From Lacisediminihabitans sp040549465 (GTDB lineage Bacteria > Actinomycetota > Actinomycetes > Actinomycetales > Microbacteriaceae), in contig NZ_JBEPTL010000009.1 in assembly GCF_040549465.1 (NCBI RefSeq), positions 77,828-141,827 on the forward strand: DNA of 64,000 nt. The letters are read 5' to 3'. The translations under genes were made by a program, and so were the position numbers. A model generated the notes under the pieces. That model saw only the letters and a program-made list of their open reading frames with translations, was not told the DNA's origin and did no database searches. Positions 32,490 to 41,940 of this stretch are shown here, one piece after another. Every line of letters begins with the position of its first letter. Position 1 is the first letter of the stretch.

Positions 32490-35422
32490 GCATCCTGCGC
32501 GATGTCTTCCCTCTCGCCGAGAATCTCGCTCTCCGTTACATCGAAGACGTTCCAGCCCTCCGCGCAGGAGCCCCTAACGCCCTGGCCGAAAAGGTCACGA
32601 CCATCACTGCCGAACTGCTCAGATGGTGGTTCCAAGACGACTATTGCGACGTTCGACCGCTGAACTTCCATGACGGCCAGCGTGATGCCATCCTCTCGAT
32701 CATCTATGCACACGAGGTGCTCGGCAGTACGAGCCTCCTTGACCTCTACCAGAAAGTCGCGCTTGAAGCGATGCTCGAAGGCGAATTGCTCGGCGAAGTC
32801 AGCAATGTTCGCAACGCACACCCGAAATATGCCGCCAAAATGGCTACGGGAACCGGCAAAACCTGGGTACTCAACGCCCTGCTCGTCTGGCAGTACCTCA
32901 ATCACATCGCGAACACCGACGATGGGCGCTTCACCAGTAACTTCCTCGTCGTCGCCCCAGGACTCATCGTCTACGACCGGCTGCTCGACTCTTTCCAGGG
33001 CAAGCGCCGAGGAGGCGAGCAACGCGACTTCCAGACGAGCGACATTTATTCGCAACGCGAGCTCTTCATCCCTGACACTTACCGTCAACAGGTTTTCGGA
33101 TTCCTGCAGTCGTCGATCGTCACCAAGAGCGATATCGGCAATAAGGTAACCGGCTCCGGCATAGTCGCCATCACCAACTGGCATCTGCTCGCCGGGGTCG
33201 AAGACCCGCTGTTTGTTGACGAGGACGATACCGAAGCTCCTGGTCAAGAAATCGACGCCGCAGCCGCTGCATCGAGCTTCGTCCCCCTCACTCCTGGAAC
33301 CTCGACCGGCAATTCGCTTGATGTACTCGATCGCCGCTTTCGACGAGGTGAGGCGCTTCAGTGGCTTGTCGATCTACCGCATCTGCTGGTTTTCAATGAC
33401 GAAGCGCACCACATCCACAGTCTCAAAAAGGGGCAGGAGAGCTCTGAGGTCGAATGGCAGAAGAGCCTGAGCGAGATCGCGCTGACCAAGGGTCGACGTT
33501 TCGTGCAGATCGACTTCTCGGCCACGCCCTACAACGAAAGCGGCTCAGGCAAGAATCGGGGAAAGAAATTCTTCCCGCACATCGTTGTCGATTTCGATCT
33601 CAAAGAGGCCATGAGCAAAGGGCTCGTCAAGGCCCTCGCGCTGGACAAACGAAAAGAGATAGCCGCATTAGCGAACGATGATCTGGACTTCCGCGCCGAG
33701 CGCGATGACAGGGGGCAGGTTACCGGGCTTTCTGAAGGTCAGCGCATCATGATACGGGCAGGCCTTACCAAGCTGAAGATGCTCGAGGAGCAGTTCGAAA
33801 AACAGGATGGTGATAAGCATCCAAAACTGCTCATCATCACTGAAAACACCAACGTCTCGCCTCATGTCGAGGACTTTCTGCGTAGCACCGGATTATCCGA
33901 TGAGGACTTTCTAAGAGTCGATTCTGGCAAGAAAGCCTTGCTTGGCCCGAAGGAATGGGAACCCGTTCGCGACAAGCTCTTCGACATTGACCACCACAAG
34001 AGGCCCAAAGTCATCGTGAGCGTGTTGATGCTCCGTGAAGGCTTCGACGTCAACAACATTTGCGTGATTGTTCCGTTGCGATCATCGCAATCGGGCATTC
34101 TGCTCGAGCAGACTATTGGCCGCGGCCTGCGTCTCATGTGGCGTGGCGACGAAGCAATCGATGAGCTCAAGCGCGAAACACGCGACCGTATCCGAAACCG
34201 GCTGGAACCAACCAACGACTTCGACGTGCTCTTCATCGTCGAGCACCCGGCATTCGCGGATTTTTACGAGCAGGAACTCGGCGATGGACTCGTCGGAGGT
34301 GTCGGCGATGACGACAATCGCAGATCGACCGGCGACGTTGAGCGCGTCGAACTACGTGATGGTTATCAGGCCTACGATTTTGAGATACCATTCATCATTC
34401 GAGAAGCAGATGATGGTCTCGCGACCCCGCGAATCGATCCGCGGAAACTGCCACCGAGCAAGTTCCCTCTTGTCGATCTACTTCGCCAAATAGGTACTGG
34501 TGACAGGTTTGCCTCCCACGACGCTCAGACCGGGACACAGTACGGTGACTACCGGGTGGATGGCGGGGTGATGACGGCGACCGGTTACAACGACTATCTG
34601 TCGCGTCTCACCACGCGCATCAGCAAATCGATTAGTGGAAGCTTCACCCGCTCCACGCCAAAGTACAACCAGTTGACTGCCTATCCTGTGCTGCAGGTGC
34701 ACAAGCCGCTCCTGTTGGGCTGGGTCGACAGTTACATCCGCACCAGACTTTTCGGCATGCCCTTCAGCCCGCTCGAAGGTGAAAATTGGCGCGTGCTGCT
34801 TCTCGAAGGTGTCTCGGAGGAGATTGCCGGCGTCTTTGCGCCTGCCCTCGTCGCGACACTCGACAGCGAACAGACCTCTGCGGCCGAAGTGCTTTATCGC
34901 TCGCTGTCGGAGGTCGACTGGTTGTCGGTGCGAACGAGTTCAGCTGTCGAGGTGAAGAAATGCATTTACCCAAAACTGCCGATCCCGTCGCACGGTGGTG
35001 GCCTCGAACGCCTCTTCATCGAATGGGCGGACAGCGATAGTCATGTCGAGGCGCTCGTCAAGATCCACGAGTACAAGCACGACTTTCTGCGGCGCCCTTA
35101 CCTGAAGGCCGACGGGATGCCCGCCCAATACTCGCCTGACTTTCTCGTGCGAACGGAGTTCGAGATCTATGTTGTCGAGACGAAAGCAGTGTCGGCACTC
35201 AGCGATGAGAACGTCAAACGCAAGCAACGAGCGGCCCTCGCCTGGTGCGAACAACTCAATCTGCTGGATCCCGAATTTCGAGATGGACGCGAATGGCACT
35301 ACGTGCTTCTCGGCGAGAGCATCGTTAGGGAATGGCACGCGAAGGGCGAACGTGCGTCAGCCCTACTCAACTACGCGCGCATCCGTCCGAAAAACGCCCT
35401 CCAGCAGGACATGCTGATTTAG
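32486..35422 (+). CDS. res: type III restriction endonuclease subunit (Res)
   Basis: A 978-residue SF2 helicase-nuclease. Walker A ATGTGKTWVL at about residue 125, DEAH box VFNDEAHHIH at about 305, motif III-like FSATPYN, and helicase motifs in VLMLREGFDVNNICVIVPL and EQTIGRGLRLMW. The C-terminus holds a PD-(D/E)XK nuclease: SPDFLVRTEFEIYVVETKA, with the D and ETK in place near residues 885-900. Full length for Res, so the nuclease appears intact. Translationally coupled to mod. Confidence 0.92.
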   Translation: MSILRDVFPLAENLALRYIEDVPALRAGAPNALAEKVTTITAELLRWWFQDDYCDVRPLNFHDGQRDAILSIIYAHEVLGSTSLLDLYQKVALEAMLEGELLGEVSNVRNAHPKYAAKMATGTGKTWVLNALLVWQYLNHIANTDDGRFTSNFLVVAPGLIVYDRLLDSFQGKRRGGEQRDFQTSDIYSQRELFIPDTYRQQVFGFLQSSIVTKSDIGNKVTGSGIVAITNWHLLAGVEDPLFVDEDDTEAPGQEIDAAAAASSFVPLTPGTSTGNSLDVLDRRFRRGEALQWLVDLPHLLVFNDEAHHIHSLKKGQESSEVEWQKSLSEIALTKGRRFVQIDFSATPYNESGSGKNRGKKFFPHIVVDFDLKEAMSKGLVKALALDKRKEIAALANDDLDFRAERDDRGQVTGLSEGQRIMIRAGLTKLKMLEEQFEKQDGDKHPKLLIITENTNVSPHVEDFLRSTGLSDEDFLRVDSGKKALLGPKEWEPVRDKLFDIDHHKRPKVIVSVLMLREGFDVNNICVIVPLRSSQSGILLEQTIGRGLRLMWRGDEAIDELKRETRDRIRNRLEPTNDFDVLFIVEHPAFADFYEQELGDGLVGGVGDDDNRRSTGDVERVELRDGYQAYDFEIPFIIREADDGLATPRIDPRKLPPSKFPLVDLLRQIGTGDRFASHDAQTGTQYGDYRVDGGVMTATGYNDYLSRLTTRISKSISGSFTRSTPKYNQLTAYPVLQVHKPLLLGWVDSYIRTRLFGMPFSPLEGENWRVLLLEGVSEEIAGVFAPALVATLDSEQTSAAEVLYRSLSEVDWLSVRTSSAVEVKKCIYPKLPIPSHGGGLERLFIEWADSDSHVEALVKIHEYKHDFLRRPYLKADGMPAQYSPDFLVRTEFEIYVVETKAVSALSDENVKRKQRAALAWCEQLNLLDPEFRDGREWHYVLLGESIVREWHAKGERASALLNYARIRPKNALQQDMLI

Positions 35423-35544
35423 GCAGCCGAGAGTTGTCGGGAGCAGGGCTTTGGAACGAATCACCCTCCAAGAGTTGGGCAACGATGATTCTTCGACGGG
35501 GTCGCAAATGGTGGCTCGCATCGTAAACGCAGCTGAAAGTCTGG

Positions 35545-36334
35545 TCAGTCGCCGTCCGAATCCAAGTCGGAGTCGAATGGATCGGGCTGACGGATCCTCT
35601 TGTCGCCGATGTGCACAGCGGCATGAACTTCCCACTTAACGACAAGTGATTCGACGGCCTCGTGGAAACGTCGGGTGGCGGCACCGGGGGTCGTGTCGCC
35701 GAAGTGGCGCTCCACCTAGAGCTGGAGGCGTTCCTGGGCTCCCCTGCTGTGCTGCACGCGATCGACGAGGGGGATGGTGTCGGATGCTTCCGCCGCGGTG
35801 AGCCACTTCGCGGCACCAAGGTATCCGCTGTCGTCGATCTCGGCAGCCAGGGCGATCGGGCGGGCGACGATGAGCGGCTTACCCGTTGCGAGCCTGTCGT
35901 AGACCATGGCGGAGATGTCGGCGATCGCGACATCCGCAGCCGCCAGTTGCCAACCGAGAGTCGGACCGTCATCGAAGACGTGTTGTGCTCGTGGGTCTTG
36001 TGTGTTGGCCTCGGCTATGTCTGCGGTCGGCGACGGAGCTCAGACAGACCACGGGGACCGGCGACTCCTCGAGAAGAGTCAGGGCAGACCCGGGCGACCG
36101 CGAGATGATCGCCACCTGATGTGTTTTCGACAGCTCGGCCAGCGGCGCATACCACTGGCGGATCTGATAGAGGTTGACTCGAGAATCGGCGAAGTACACG
36201 GCGATCTGGACGCTGCCCGCCGGCTGTTCCCAGACGCTGGCGCCGAGACTGGCGAGCTGTGCCCGGTTGCGGCGGGAGCGGAAGAGGTTGAGTACAACGC
36301 GCTGAGCGGTCTTGATGTCCTTGAGAAGCGGCAC
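35545..36334 (-). pseudogene. degenerate teichoic-acid glycerophosphotransferase-like gene (internal deletion plus nonsense codon)
   Basis: The first ~100 codons from ATG 36334 read MPLLKDIKTAQRVV, then SVQIAVYFADSRVNLYQIRQ and SPGSALTLLEESPVPVV, as in CDP-glycerol glycerophosphotransferase-like proteins of Microbacteriaceae. The frame then breaks near 36010 and a second frame resumes with HVFDDGPTLGWQLAAADVAI, DISAMVYDRLATGKPLIV and YLGAAKWLT, the extreme C-terminal part. About 250 codons that should lie between are absent. An in-frame TAG also interrupts the tail (QERLQL stop VERHFGDTTPGAA). The gene is dead. It borders the type III RM genes, suggesting damage at the time of insertion. Confidence 0.85.
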
Positions 36335-36440
36335 CGTCTAATTAAAGCAGTGCGCATCTATGCAAAGGCTGCCAAAGCGGGACTGTTACCCACCCGATGC
36401 TCGCCGAAGGGGCCAGATCGCCGACTGCTAGGCTCCAGAC

Positions 36441-37697
36441 GTGCCCGGGTTCAACTTTGCGAACGGGAACGCGAAGAAGCTTCTCTCCCTTCCCCTCTAC
36501 GCGCTCGGGGCCCTCGCGAGCCTCGTGGTTCCGCGCACGGACCGCCAATGGGTGTTCGGCTGCGGGTCCGGTGTCGGTGAGGGTTCGCTCGAGCTCTTCC
36601 GCTTCGCCCGTGCTGCCAACCCACTGCTCGGCCTCACCTGGTTGGCCCTCGACACGGAGGAACTGGCGGATGCCGCGGCCCTCGGAATTCCGGCGGTGCT
36701 GAAGTCGAGCAGGCGCGGGTTGTGGCTCACGTTGCGCGCCCGAGTGATCGTAGTGACCCACGGATTCGGGGACGCCAACCGCTACGGCACCCGCGGGGCT
36801 TTCGTCGTGCAGCTGTGGCACGGCATTCCTCTCAAACTCATCCAGCTCGACTCACCGGTGACGACCAGCAGCGGGATCTTCTCCCGAATCAGCCGGCTGC
36901 GGGGCATTCTCCGCAGGGCATACCAGCGCGGCTATCGGGGCATCAGCCTGATGCCTGCAGCATCGGAACTTGTTGCAAGCCGCCTGCAAACGGCGTTCGG
37001 ACTGGAATCGGGGCGCATCGCCGTGACAGGCGATCCGCGCGACGATGTGCTTTCGCGCGGCACGGCCGATGATCGCTCGGCGATCGCACGGGCGCAACTA
37101 TTCGCAGGGCTTGGTCTCGACCGCGATTCACGAGCCCGAACGCTGCTCTACTCCCCCACCTGGCGTGACGGGGCCGCGGATCCCGGGGCTCCGACTGCTG
37201 AGGAATGGACGCGAATCGGCGAATATCTGGAGGCGAGCGGCTCGCTGCTGGTCGTGCGCCCGCATCCGCACGGCGTCGGCGACTATGCGGCGGGTTTCGG
37301 GGTCTCCGACCGGATCGTGCTGCTCTCCTCGAGCGCGCAGCCGGATGTTACGCCGATCCTGCCGGCCGTGGACTTGCTGATCACCGACTACTCCTCCATC
37401 GCCTTCGACTTCTCGCTGACCGGCGGACCCATCCTGTTCCTCGCGCCGGACGAGGACTCCTACACCGCATCCCGTGGCCTGTACGAGCCCTATCGCGAGT
37501 TCAGCGGCGGCACGGAGGTGCGGTCGTGGACGGCGATCCTGGCGCAGCTCGCACGGTACGACAGCGATCAACAGTGGGCGGCACAGCTCGAGGCGCACAG
37601 TCGGCTAGTTAGCGAACGGCACTTCGCGTATCGCGATGGTCGGAATACTGAGAGAGTGTATGGCGAGATACTCGACCGGCTGAAAGCGCAGGAATGA
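36441..37697 (+). CDS. CDP-glycerol glycerophosphotransferase family protein
   Basis: A 418-residue GT-B-like transferase of the TagF/TagB family. Key points: VVQLWHGIPLKLI, SELVASRLQTAFGLES, VTGDPRDDVL, LLYSPTWRDG, LVVRPHPHG and LLITDYSSIAFDFSLTG, all standard. It would add glycerol- or other polyol-phosphate to a wall polymer. GTG start at 36441; its stop overlaps the ATG of the next transferase (ATGA). Intact, in contrast to the broken relative just upstream. Confidence 0.88.
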   Translation: MPGFNFANGNAKKLLSLPLYALGALASLVVPRTDRQWVFGCGSGVGEGSLELFRFARAANPLLGLTWLALDTEELADAAALGIPAVLKSSRRGLWLTLRARVIVVTHGFGDANRYGTRGAFVVQLWHGIPLKLIQLDSPVTTSSGIFSRISRLRGILRRAYQRGYRGISLMPAASELVASRLQTAFGLESGRIAVTGDPRDDVLSRGTADDRSAIARAQLFAGLGLDRDSRARTLLYSPTWRDGAADPGAPTAEEWTRIGEYLEASGSLLVVRPHPHGVGDYAAGFGVSDRIVLLSSSAQPDVTPILPAVDLLITDYSSIAFDFSLTGGPILFLAPDEDSYTASRGLYEPYREFSGGTEVRSWTAILAQLARYDSDQQWAAQLEAHSRLVSERHFAYRDGRNTERVYGEILDRLKAQE

Positions 37698-39208
37698 CAC
37701 CCACTCCCCCCACCTCGGTCGACTCCGGCCGCCTGGTCGTCGACACCGTTGTCGTGATCCCCGGGGACGACCCGAGCCTGCGTTTCGAGGGATCGACGGA
37801 TGCCGGCACCCCCCCTTCCGCAACCCTTCGCGGTTCACGGCAGACCCTCACCGCCGAACTCACGATCGCCGACGGCCGCTGGCAGGCCGTCTTTCCTCTT
37901 CTCGCCTCAACCTGGGGCGGCCCGCCGCTGCCCCCGCGCTCCGGACGCTACGCTCTCGTGGCAGACACCCTGCGCGTGACCGTCGCCGCCGATCTCCCCA
38001 GCCAGCAGTACCTTCCCGGTGTCACCCGCGTCGCTTTCACCAGCGACGGCCAGGCTCTCGACGTCACTTTCTCGGCCCCGCTCAGCGATCGCGAGCGCGG
38101 GCGGCTCCAGCAGGCCTCGCTCGAAGCGGACTATCGCGCAGCACGCTATGAGCCACTCGACGCGGTCTTCTTCGAGAGCTTCTTCGGTCGGAACGTCTCC
38201 GACAACCCGCGAGCGATCGATCGCGCACTCGCTGAGCTGCGACCGGACATCGCCCGCTACTGGAGCGTCGCCGATGCCTCCGTCGCAGTGCCGGAGGGTG
38301 CCGTCGCGCTGATCGAGGGCAGCGCGGAGTGGTGGCGCATCCGCGGCTCTGCGCGTTTACTCGTGGTGAACGACTGGCTGCGCAAACGGCTGCGCAAACG
38401 CCGATACCAGACGGTGTTGCAGACCTGGCATGGCACCATGCTCAAGAAACTCGCCCTAAGCCGGGTGCGTCAGGGTCTTCGCCCTGCGGTCGCGACGCTG
38501 CGCGAACGGGCGAGGTGGGACATCCTGCTGGCCCAGAATCCCTACAGCAGGAAGGTGTTCCGTAAGGCCTACGCCTACCTCGGCCCGGTGTGGGAAGAGG
38601 GTTACCCACGCGACGACGTGCTGATGAACGGGGATGCCGCCACCGTTCGCGCGCGCCTCGGAATCGCGGATGACGCGAGCGTTCTGCTCTATGCACCGAC
38701 CTGGCGAGACGACAGGCCCGACCACGTCGATCACCTCGACGTATCGCGTTTCGCCGAAGCCCTTGGCGACGACTACGTCACCCTCGTGCGCGGTCACTCG
38801 CGCACGCTGCTTCCTGGCGAAAATCTCTACGCGAAGAACGTGCTCGATGTCACCGGATACCCGGATGTCTCGGAGCTGTTCCTCGTCGCCGACGCCCTCA
38901 TCACCGACTACTCGTCGGTCATGTTCGATTTCACCGTCACCGGCAAGCCGCTGTTCTTTTTCACTCCGGATCTCGACCACTATCGGGAGAAGCTGCGCGG
39001 ATTCTACTTCGACCTGATTCCGGTGGCGCCGGGACCCGTCGTCTCGACGCTCGAGAACCTCGTCGAACTCGTCACCGCCCGCACCGAGATCCAACCACGC
39101 TACGCCGAGAAGTACCGGGCCTGGCGTGCGCGGTTCAACCCACGCGACGATGGCCAAGCGGCGGAACGGGTCGTGCGTCGGCTGTTGCGCGAGGGAAAGA
39201 TCGGCTAG
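37694..39208 (+). CDS. CDP-glycerol glycerophosphotransferase family protein with N-terminal beta domain
   Basis: A 504-residue protein. The first ~110 residues form a Thr/Val-rich probable beta-sandwich (RLVVDTVVVIPGDDPSLRF and following), as in other teichoic acid polymerases that carry an accessory domain. The catalytic part has VLQTWHGTMLKKLALSR, NPYSRKVFRKAY, EEGYPRDDVL, LYAPTWRDD, LVRGHSRTLLP and LITDYSSVMFDFTVTG. Coupled to the upstream gene. Together they likely polymerise or cap a polyol-phosphate wall polymer. Confidence 0.88.
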   Translation: MTPTPPTSVDSGRLVVDTVVVIPGDDPSLRFEGSTDAGTPPSATLRGSRQTLTAELTIADGRWQAVFPLLASTWGGPPLPPRSGRYALVADTLRVTVAADLPSQQYLPGVTRVAFTSDGQALDVTFSAPLSDRERGRLQQASLEADYRAARYEPLDAVFFESFFGRNVSDNPRAIDRALAELRPDIARYWSVADASVAVPEGAVALIEGSAEWWRIRGSARLLVVNDWLRKRLRKRRYQTVLQTWHGTMLKKLALSRVRQGLRPAVATLRERARWDILLAQNPYSRKVFRKAYAYLGPVWEEGYPRDDVLMNGDAATVRARLGIADDASVLLYAPTWRDDRPDHVDHLDVSRFAEALGDDYVTLVRGHSRTLLPGENLYAKNVLDVTGYPDVSELFLVADALITDYSSVMFDFTVTGKPLFFFTPDLDHYREKLRGFYFDLIPVAPGPVVSTLENLVELVTARTEIQPRYAEKYRAWRARFNPRDDGQAAERVVRRLLREGKIG

Positions 39209-40254
39209 ATACCGGTACGAGAGGTGTCGACGGTGTTGCGGGCTCCGCGGATGAGGCCGATGACGAACCCGACGCCCCAGCTCAGGTGCATGGTGGGCAG
39301 CACGAGGAAGAACCGCCAACGGTCGCTCCACCCGGGGCCGCCAGCGCGCGAGAAGGCGAGCAGGAGCAGCAGCACGATGTAGGCGAGCGGGCCGAGATAG
39401 ATCAGTGACAGCACCAGGCTCGGCCATCCGCTGATCACGCCGGTCAGCTGCAGCACAAGCAGCACGAGGCTGAGCAACACCACGACGACCAGCACGGGAG
39501 GCGCGAAGAATCGCCAGGGGTTGCGCCCCGCGTAGCGCCGAACGAGTTCACCCCGCCAGATACCTGTCGCGCAGAACTGTCGCACCAGTTTCGTCCAGCT
39601 CTCGCGCGGCCAATAGGTCACTTCGAGCGACGGGTCGAACCACACCGAGTGGCCCGCGGCACGAATGCGCAGGTTGAGTTCCCAGTCCTCGCCGCGTCGA
39701 ACCGATTCGTCGAACAGGTTCACTTCGTCGAGCACTTCGCGGCGGATGACCCCGAGATAGGCCGACTCCGCAGGGCCCTCCTCCGCACCACCGTGATAGC
39801 TGCCGCCGCCGAGTCCGAAGCGGCTGTTGTAGGCCCTGGCGACCGCGGACTGGAACGGCGTCTTGCCCCGCGCCTTCATGACGCCGCCGACATTGCCAGC
39901 TCCGGTGCGCTTCAGCGTGTCGATCGCGCGTCGCGTGTAACTGGGATCGAGTTCCGAGTGGGCATCGACGCGAACAATAATCGGGTACCTACTGGCGTTG
40001 ATCGCGAGATTCAGGGCGACCGGGATGTCTGTGTCCGGGTTCGGCACCGAGACGATGCGACTGTCTTCCGCGGCCAGCCGGTGCACGAGTTCTGTGGTGC
40101 CGTCCGAGGACGGCCCGAGTGCAAGAATCAGCTCCTTCTCGCCCTCATAGTCCTGGGCCAGTACCGTACGAATCGCGTCCTCAATGTAGGCGACTTCGTT
40201 GAGCACCGGTATGACATAGGAGACGCCTGGCAGGGCTGGCACCTCGGTCGTCAT
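39205..40254 (-). CDS. family 2 glycosyltransferase with C-terminal membrane helices
   Basis: A 349-residue membrane glycosyltransferase. GT-A core: VSYVIPVLNEVAYIEDAI, LILALGPSSDGTTELV, RVDAHSELDP (metal-binding DxH/DxD equivalent) and GEDWELNLRIRAAG with the catalytic ED. Three C-terminal hydrophobic segments start at FFAPPVLVVVVLLSLV. Similar to ExoA-type enzymes that build exopolysaccharide repeat units on a lipid carrier. ATG at 40254 with GGA upstream; a TTG nine bases earlier is possible. It converges on the glycerophosphotransferase genes and is separated from the protease by a strong hairpin. Confidence 0.85.
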   Translation of the reverse strand: MTTEVPALPGVSYVIPVLNEVAYIEDAIRTVLAQDYEGEKELILALGPSSDGTTELVHRLAAEDSRIVSVPNPDTDIPVALNLAINASRYPIIVRVDAHSELDPSYTRRAIDTLKRTGAGNVGGVMKARGKTPFQSAVARAYNSRFGLGGGSYHGGAEEGPAESAYLGVIRREVLDEVNLFDESVRRGEDWELNLRIRAAGHSVWFDPSLEVTYWPRESWTKLVRQFCATGIWRGELVRRYAGRNPWRFFAPPVLVVVVLLSLVLLVLQLTGVISGWPSLVLSLIYLGPLAYIVLLLLLAFSRAGGPGWSDRWRFFLVLPTMHLSWGVGFVIGLIRGARNTVDTSRTGI

Positions 40255-40305
40255 AGCATCCAATGGTCAGGTCGGCAGGTCGGTTGAGCCTACCAGCCGA
40301 CACGA

Positions 40306-40349
40306 AACAGGCACGGATGCCCTGCGAGAGCAGGGCATCCGTGCCTGTT
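40306..40349. terminator. perfect 20-bp hairpin between htrA-like and glycosyltransferase genes
   Basis: AACAGGCACGGATGCCCTGC (40306-40325), loop GAGA (40326-40329), and the exact complement (40330-40349). A stem of 20 perfect pairs with a GNRA-type tetraloop right after the protease stop (40371, minus strand) fits a terminator for that gene. No long T-run follows on either strand, so it could also be an mRNA-stabilising structure. Confidence 0.75.
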
Positions 40350-40370
40350 GTCGTGCTTGGAGTGTGCCGC

Positions 40371-41834
40371 TTACTTCAGTGCGCCGAGGGTGACCGATAC
40401 CGTCGTGGACTTGCCACCACGTACGTACGTCAGGTCGGTCTTGGATCCGGCGGCGAGGTATCGCACCTGCGCCGTGAGGTCGGTCGCTCCGGTAATGCGG
40501 ATGCCGTTGAAGTTGGTGACCACGTCACCGGACTTCAGCCCAGCGTTAGCCGCAGCCCCGTTGCCGGTGACGTCTTTGAGCGAAGCGCCGACGACGGCGC
40601 TCGAGTCGGTGGCCGCGACATCCGAGACGCTGGCTCCGAGCAGACCGTGGCTGGCCTTGCCGTCCTTGATCAACTCGTTGGCGATCCGCTGAGCCAGGTT
40701 GGCCGGGATGGCGAAGCCGACGCCGATGTTGCCCGACTGGGTGCTGGCATTCGAGGAGCTGCCCGTTCCCGCGATGGCCACGTTGATGCCGATCACTTCG
40801 GCGTTGGAGTTGAGCAGAGCGCCACCGGAATTACCAGGGTTGATCGCGGCATCCGTCTGGACGACGGGAAGCGAGATGGTGGCCTGGGAAGCGGACTGCG
40901 GCTGCTGTGAGCTGCCACCGCCGTTGTCGAAGCGGAAGTCGAACGGGCTGGTCTGGCCCGGTGTCGAGTCCTGGTTGGAGCTGGAGTTCGGCACGGCGGA
41001 GGAGGCGATCGAGATGCTGCGGTTGAGCGAACTGACAATGCCGTCGGTGACCGTGTTGGAGAGGCCGAGGGGTGCGCCGATCGCGATCGCAGTCTCACCC
41101 ACGTTGAGCTTGCTCGAATCGCCGAAGGTCGCCGGCGTGAGGTCGGTTGCGTCCTTGAGTTTGATCACGGCGAGGTCGGCGATCGGGTCGGTTCCGACGA
41201 CGGTCGCGGAGTAGAGGTGTCCGTCGGCCGTGGTGACCTGGATGGTCGGGTTGGAGATCTGGCCGTCGAGCGTCACGACGTGTGTGTTCGTGAGTACGTA
41301 TCCGTCTTTGCTCAGGATGACTCCCGATCCGGTTCCGGCCGCGCTCTTGCTCGAGGTGGAGATGGTGACGACCGACGGCTCGGCTTTCGCCGCGACAGCG
41401 GTGACGACGTTGACGCTCGCTGTGTCGTTGACGGTGATGTTCTGGGCTGTCGCGGAGGACGGTGAGGTTGCGCTCGGCTGGTTGGCTGAGACGGCCCATG
41501 CAGCGACTCCGGCACCTGAGACGCCTCCGACGAGTGCTCCGACGGCGAGGGCGGCGATCAGGCCGACCTTGGCTGAACGCTGTTTCGTGGTGGCAGGTGC
41601 GGCGGTATCGGGAGCTGCTGCCCACGTGTAGTCAGTGCCCTGTCCGGCAGGTGCTGGCTGCTCTGCTGTGAGGGGCTGGCCGAATGCGTCGGTGGGCGTA
41701 GCATCAGCGGTGGTCGCTACTGTGGGTGTCGCATCTGCGCTCGTCGGGGCGGATGTGTTGAACCGTGCCTCGGTCTCGGCAGGTGTTTCAGGGTTGTCTG
41801 ATCCAGAAATTGGTTCCTGGGGTGCGTCGGTCAT
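40371..41834 (-). CDS. membrane-anchored HtrA/DegP-like serine protease with PDZ domain
   Basis: A 487-residue S1C protease. The N-terminal ~95 residues are acidic, Thr/Ala/Pro-rich and cytoplasmic; a membrane helix follows (VGLIAALAVGALVGGVSG). The catalytic triad is intact: His in VLTNTHVV, Asp in DPIADLAVIKL and Ser in NPGNSGGALLNS. The C-terminal PDZ domain covers VSDVAATDSSAVVGASLKDV to the end. A long Ser/Gly/Gln insertion lies between Asp and Ser. It degrades or refolds misfolded exported proteins. ATG 41834 has AAGGAG upstream. Confidence 0.92.
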   Translation of the reverse strand: MTDAPQEPISGSDNPETPAETEARFNTSAPTSADATPTVATTADATPTDAFGQPLTAEQPAPAGQGTDYTWAAAPDTAAPATTKQRSAKVGLIAALAVGALVGGVSGAGVAAWAVSANQPSATSPSSATAQNITVNDTASVNVVTAVAAKAEPSVVTISTSSKSAAGTGSGVILSKDGYVLTNTHVVTLDGQISNPTIQVTTADGHLYSATVVGTDPIADLAVIKLKDATDLTPATFGDSSKLNVGETAIAIGAPLGLSNTVTDGIVSSLNRSISIASSAVPNSSSNQDSTPGQTSPFDFRFDNGGGSSQQPQSASQATISLPVVQTDAAINPGNSGGALLNSNAEVIGINVAIAGTGSSSNASTQSGNIGVGFAIPANLAQRIANELIKDGKASHGLLGASVSDVAATDSSAVVGASLKDVTGNGAAANAGLKSGDVVTNFNGIRITGATDLTAQVRYLAAGSKTDLTYVRGGKSTTVSVTLGALK

Positions 41835-41940
41835 GGGGGCTGCTCCTTCCAAGCGTTGCTAGCTTCCACCGCCAACCTGAGCGTTGTATATGGACGCACT
41901 GTGAGCGTGCCGCAGTCTTCCTATGGTTTCATATAGCAGG

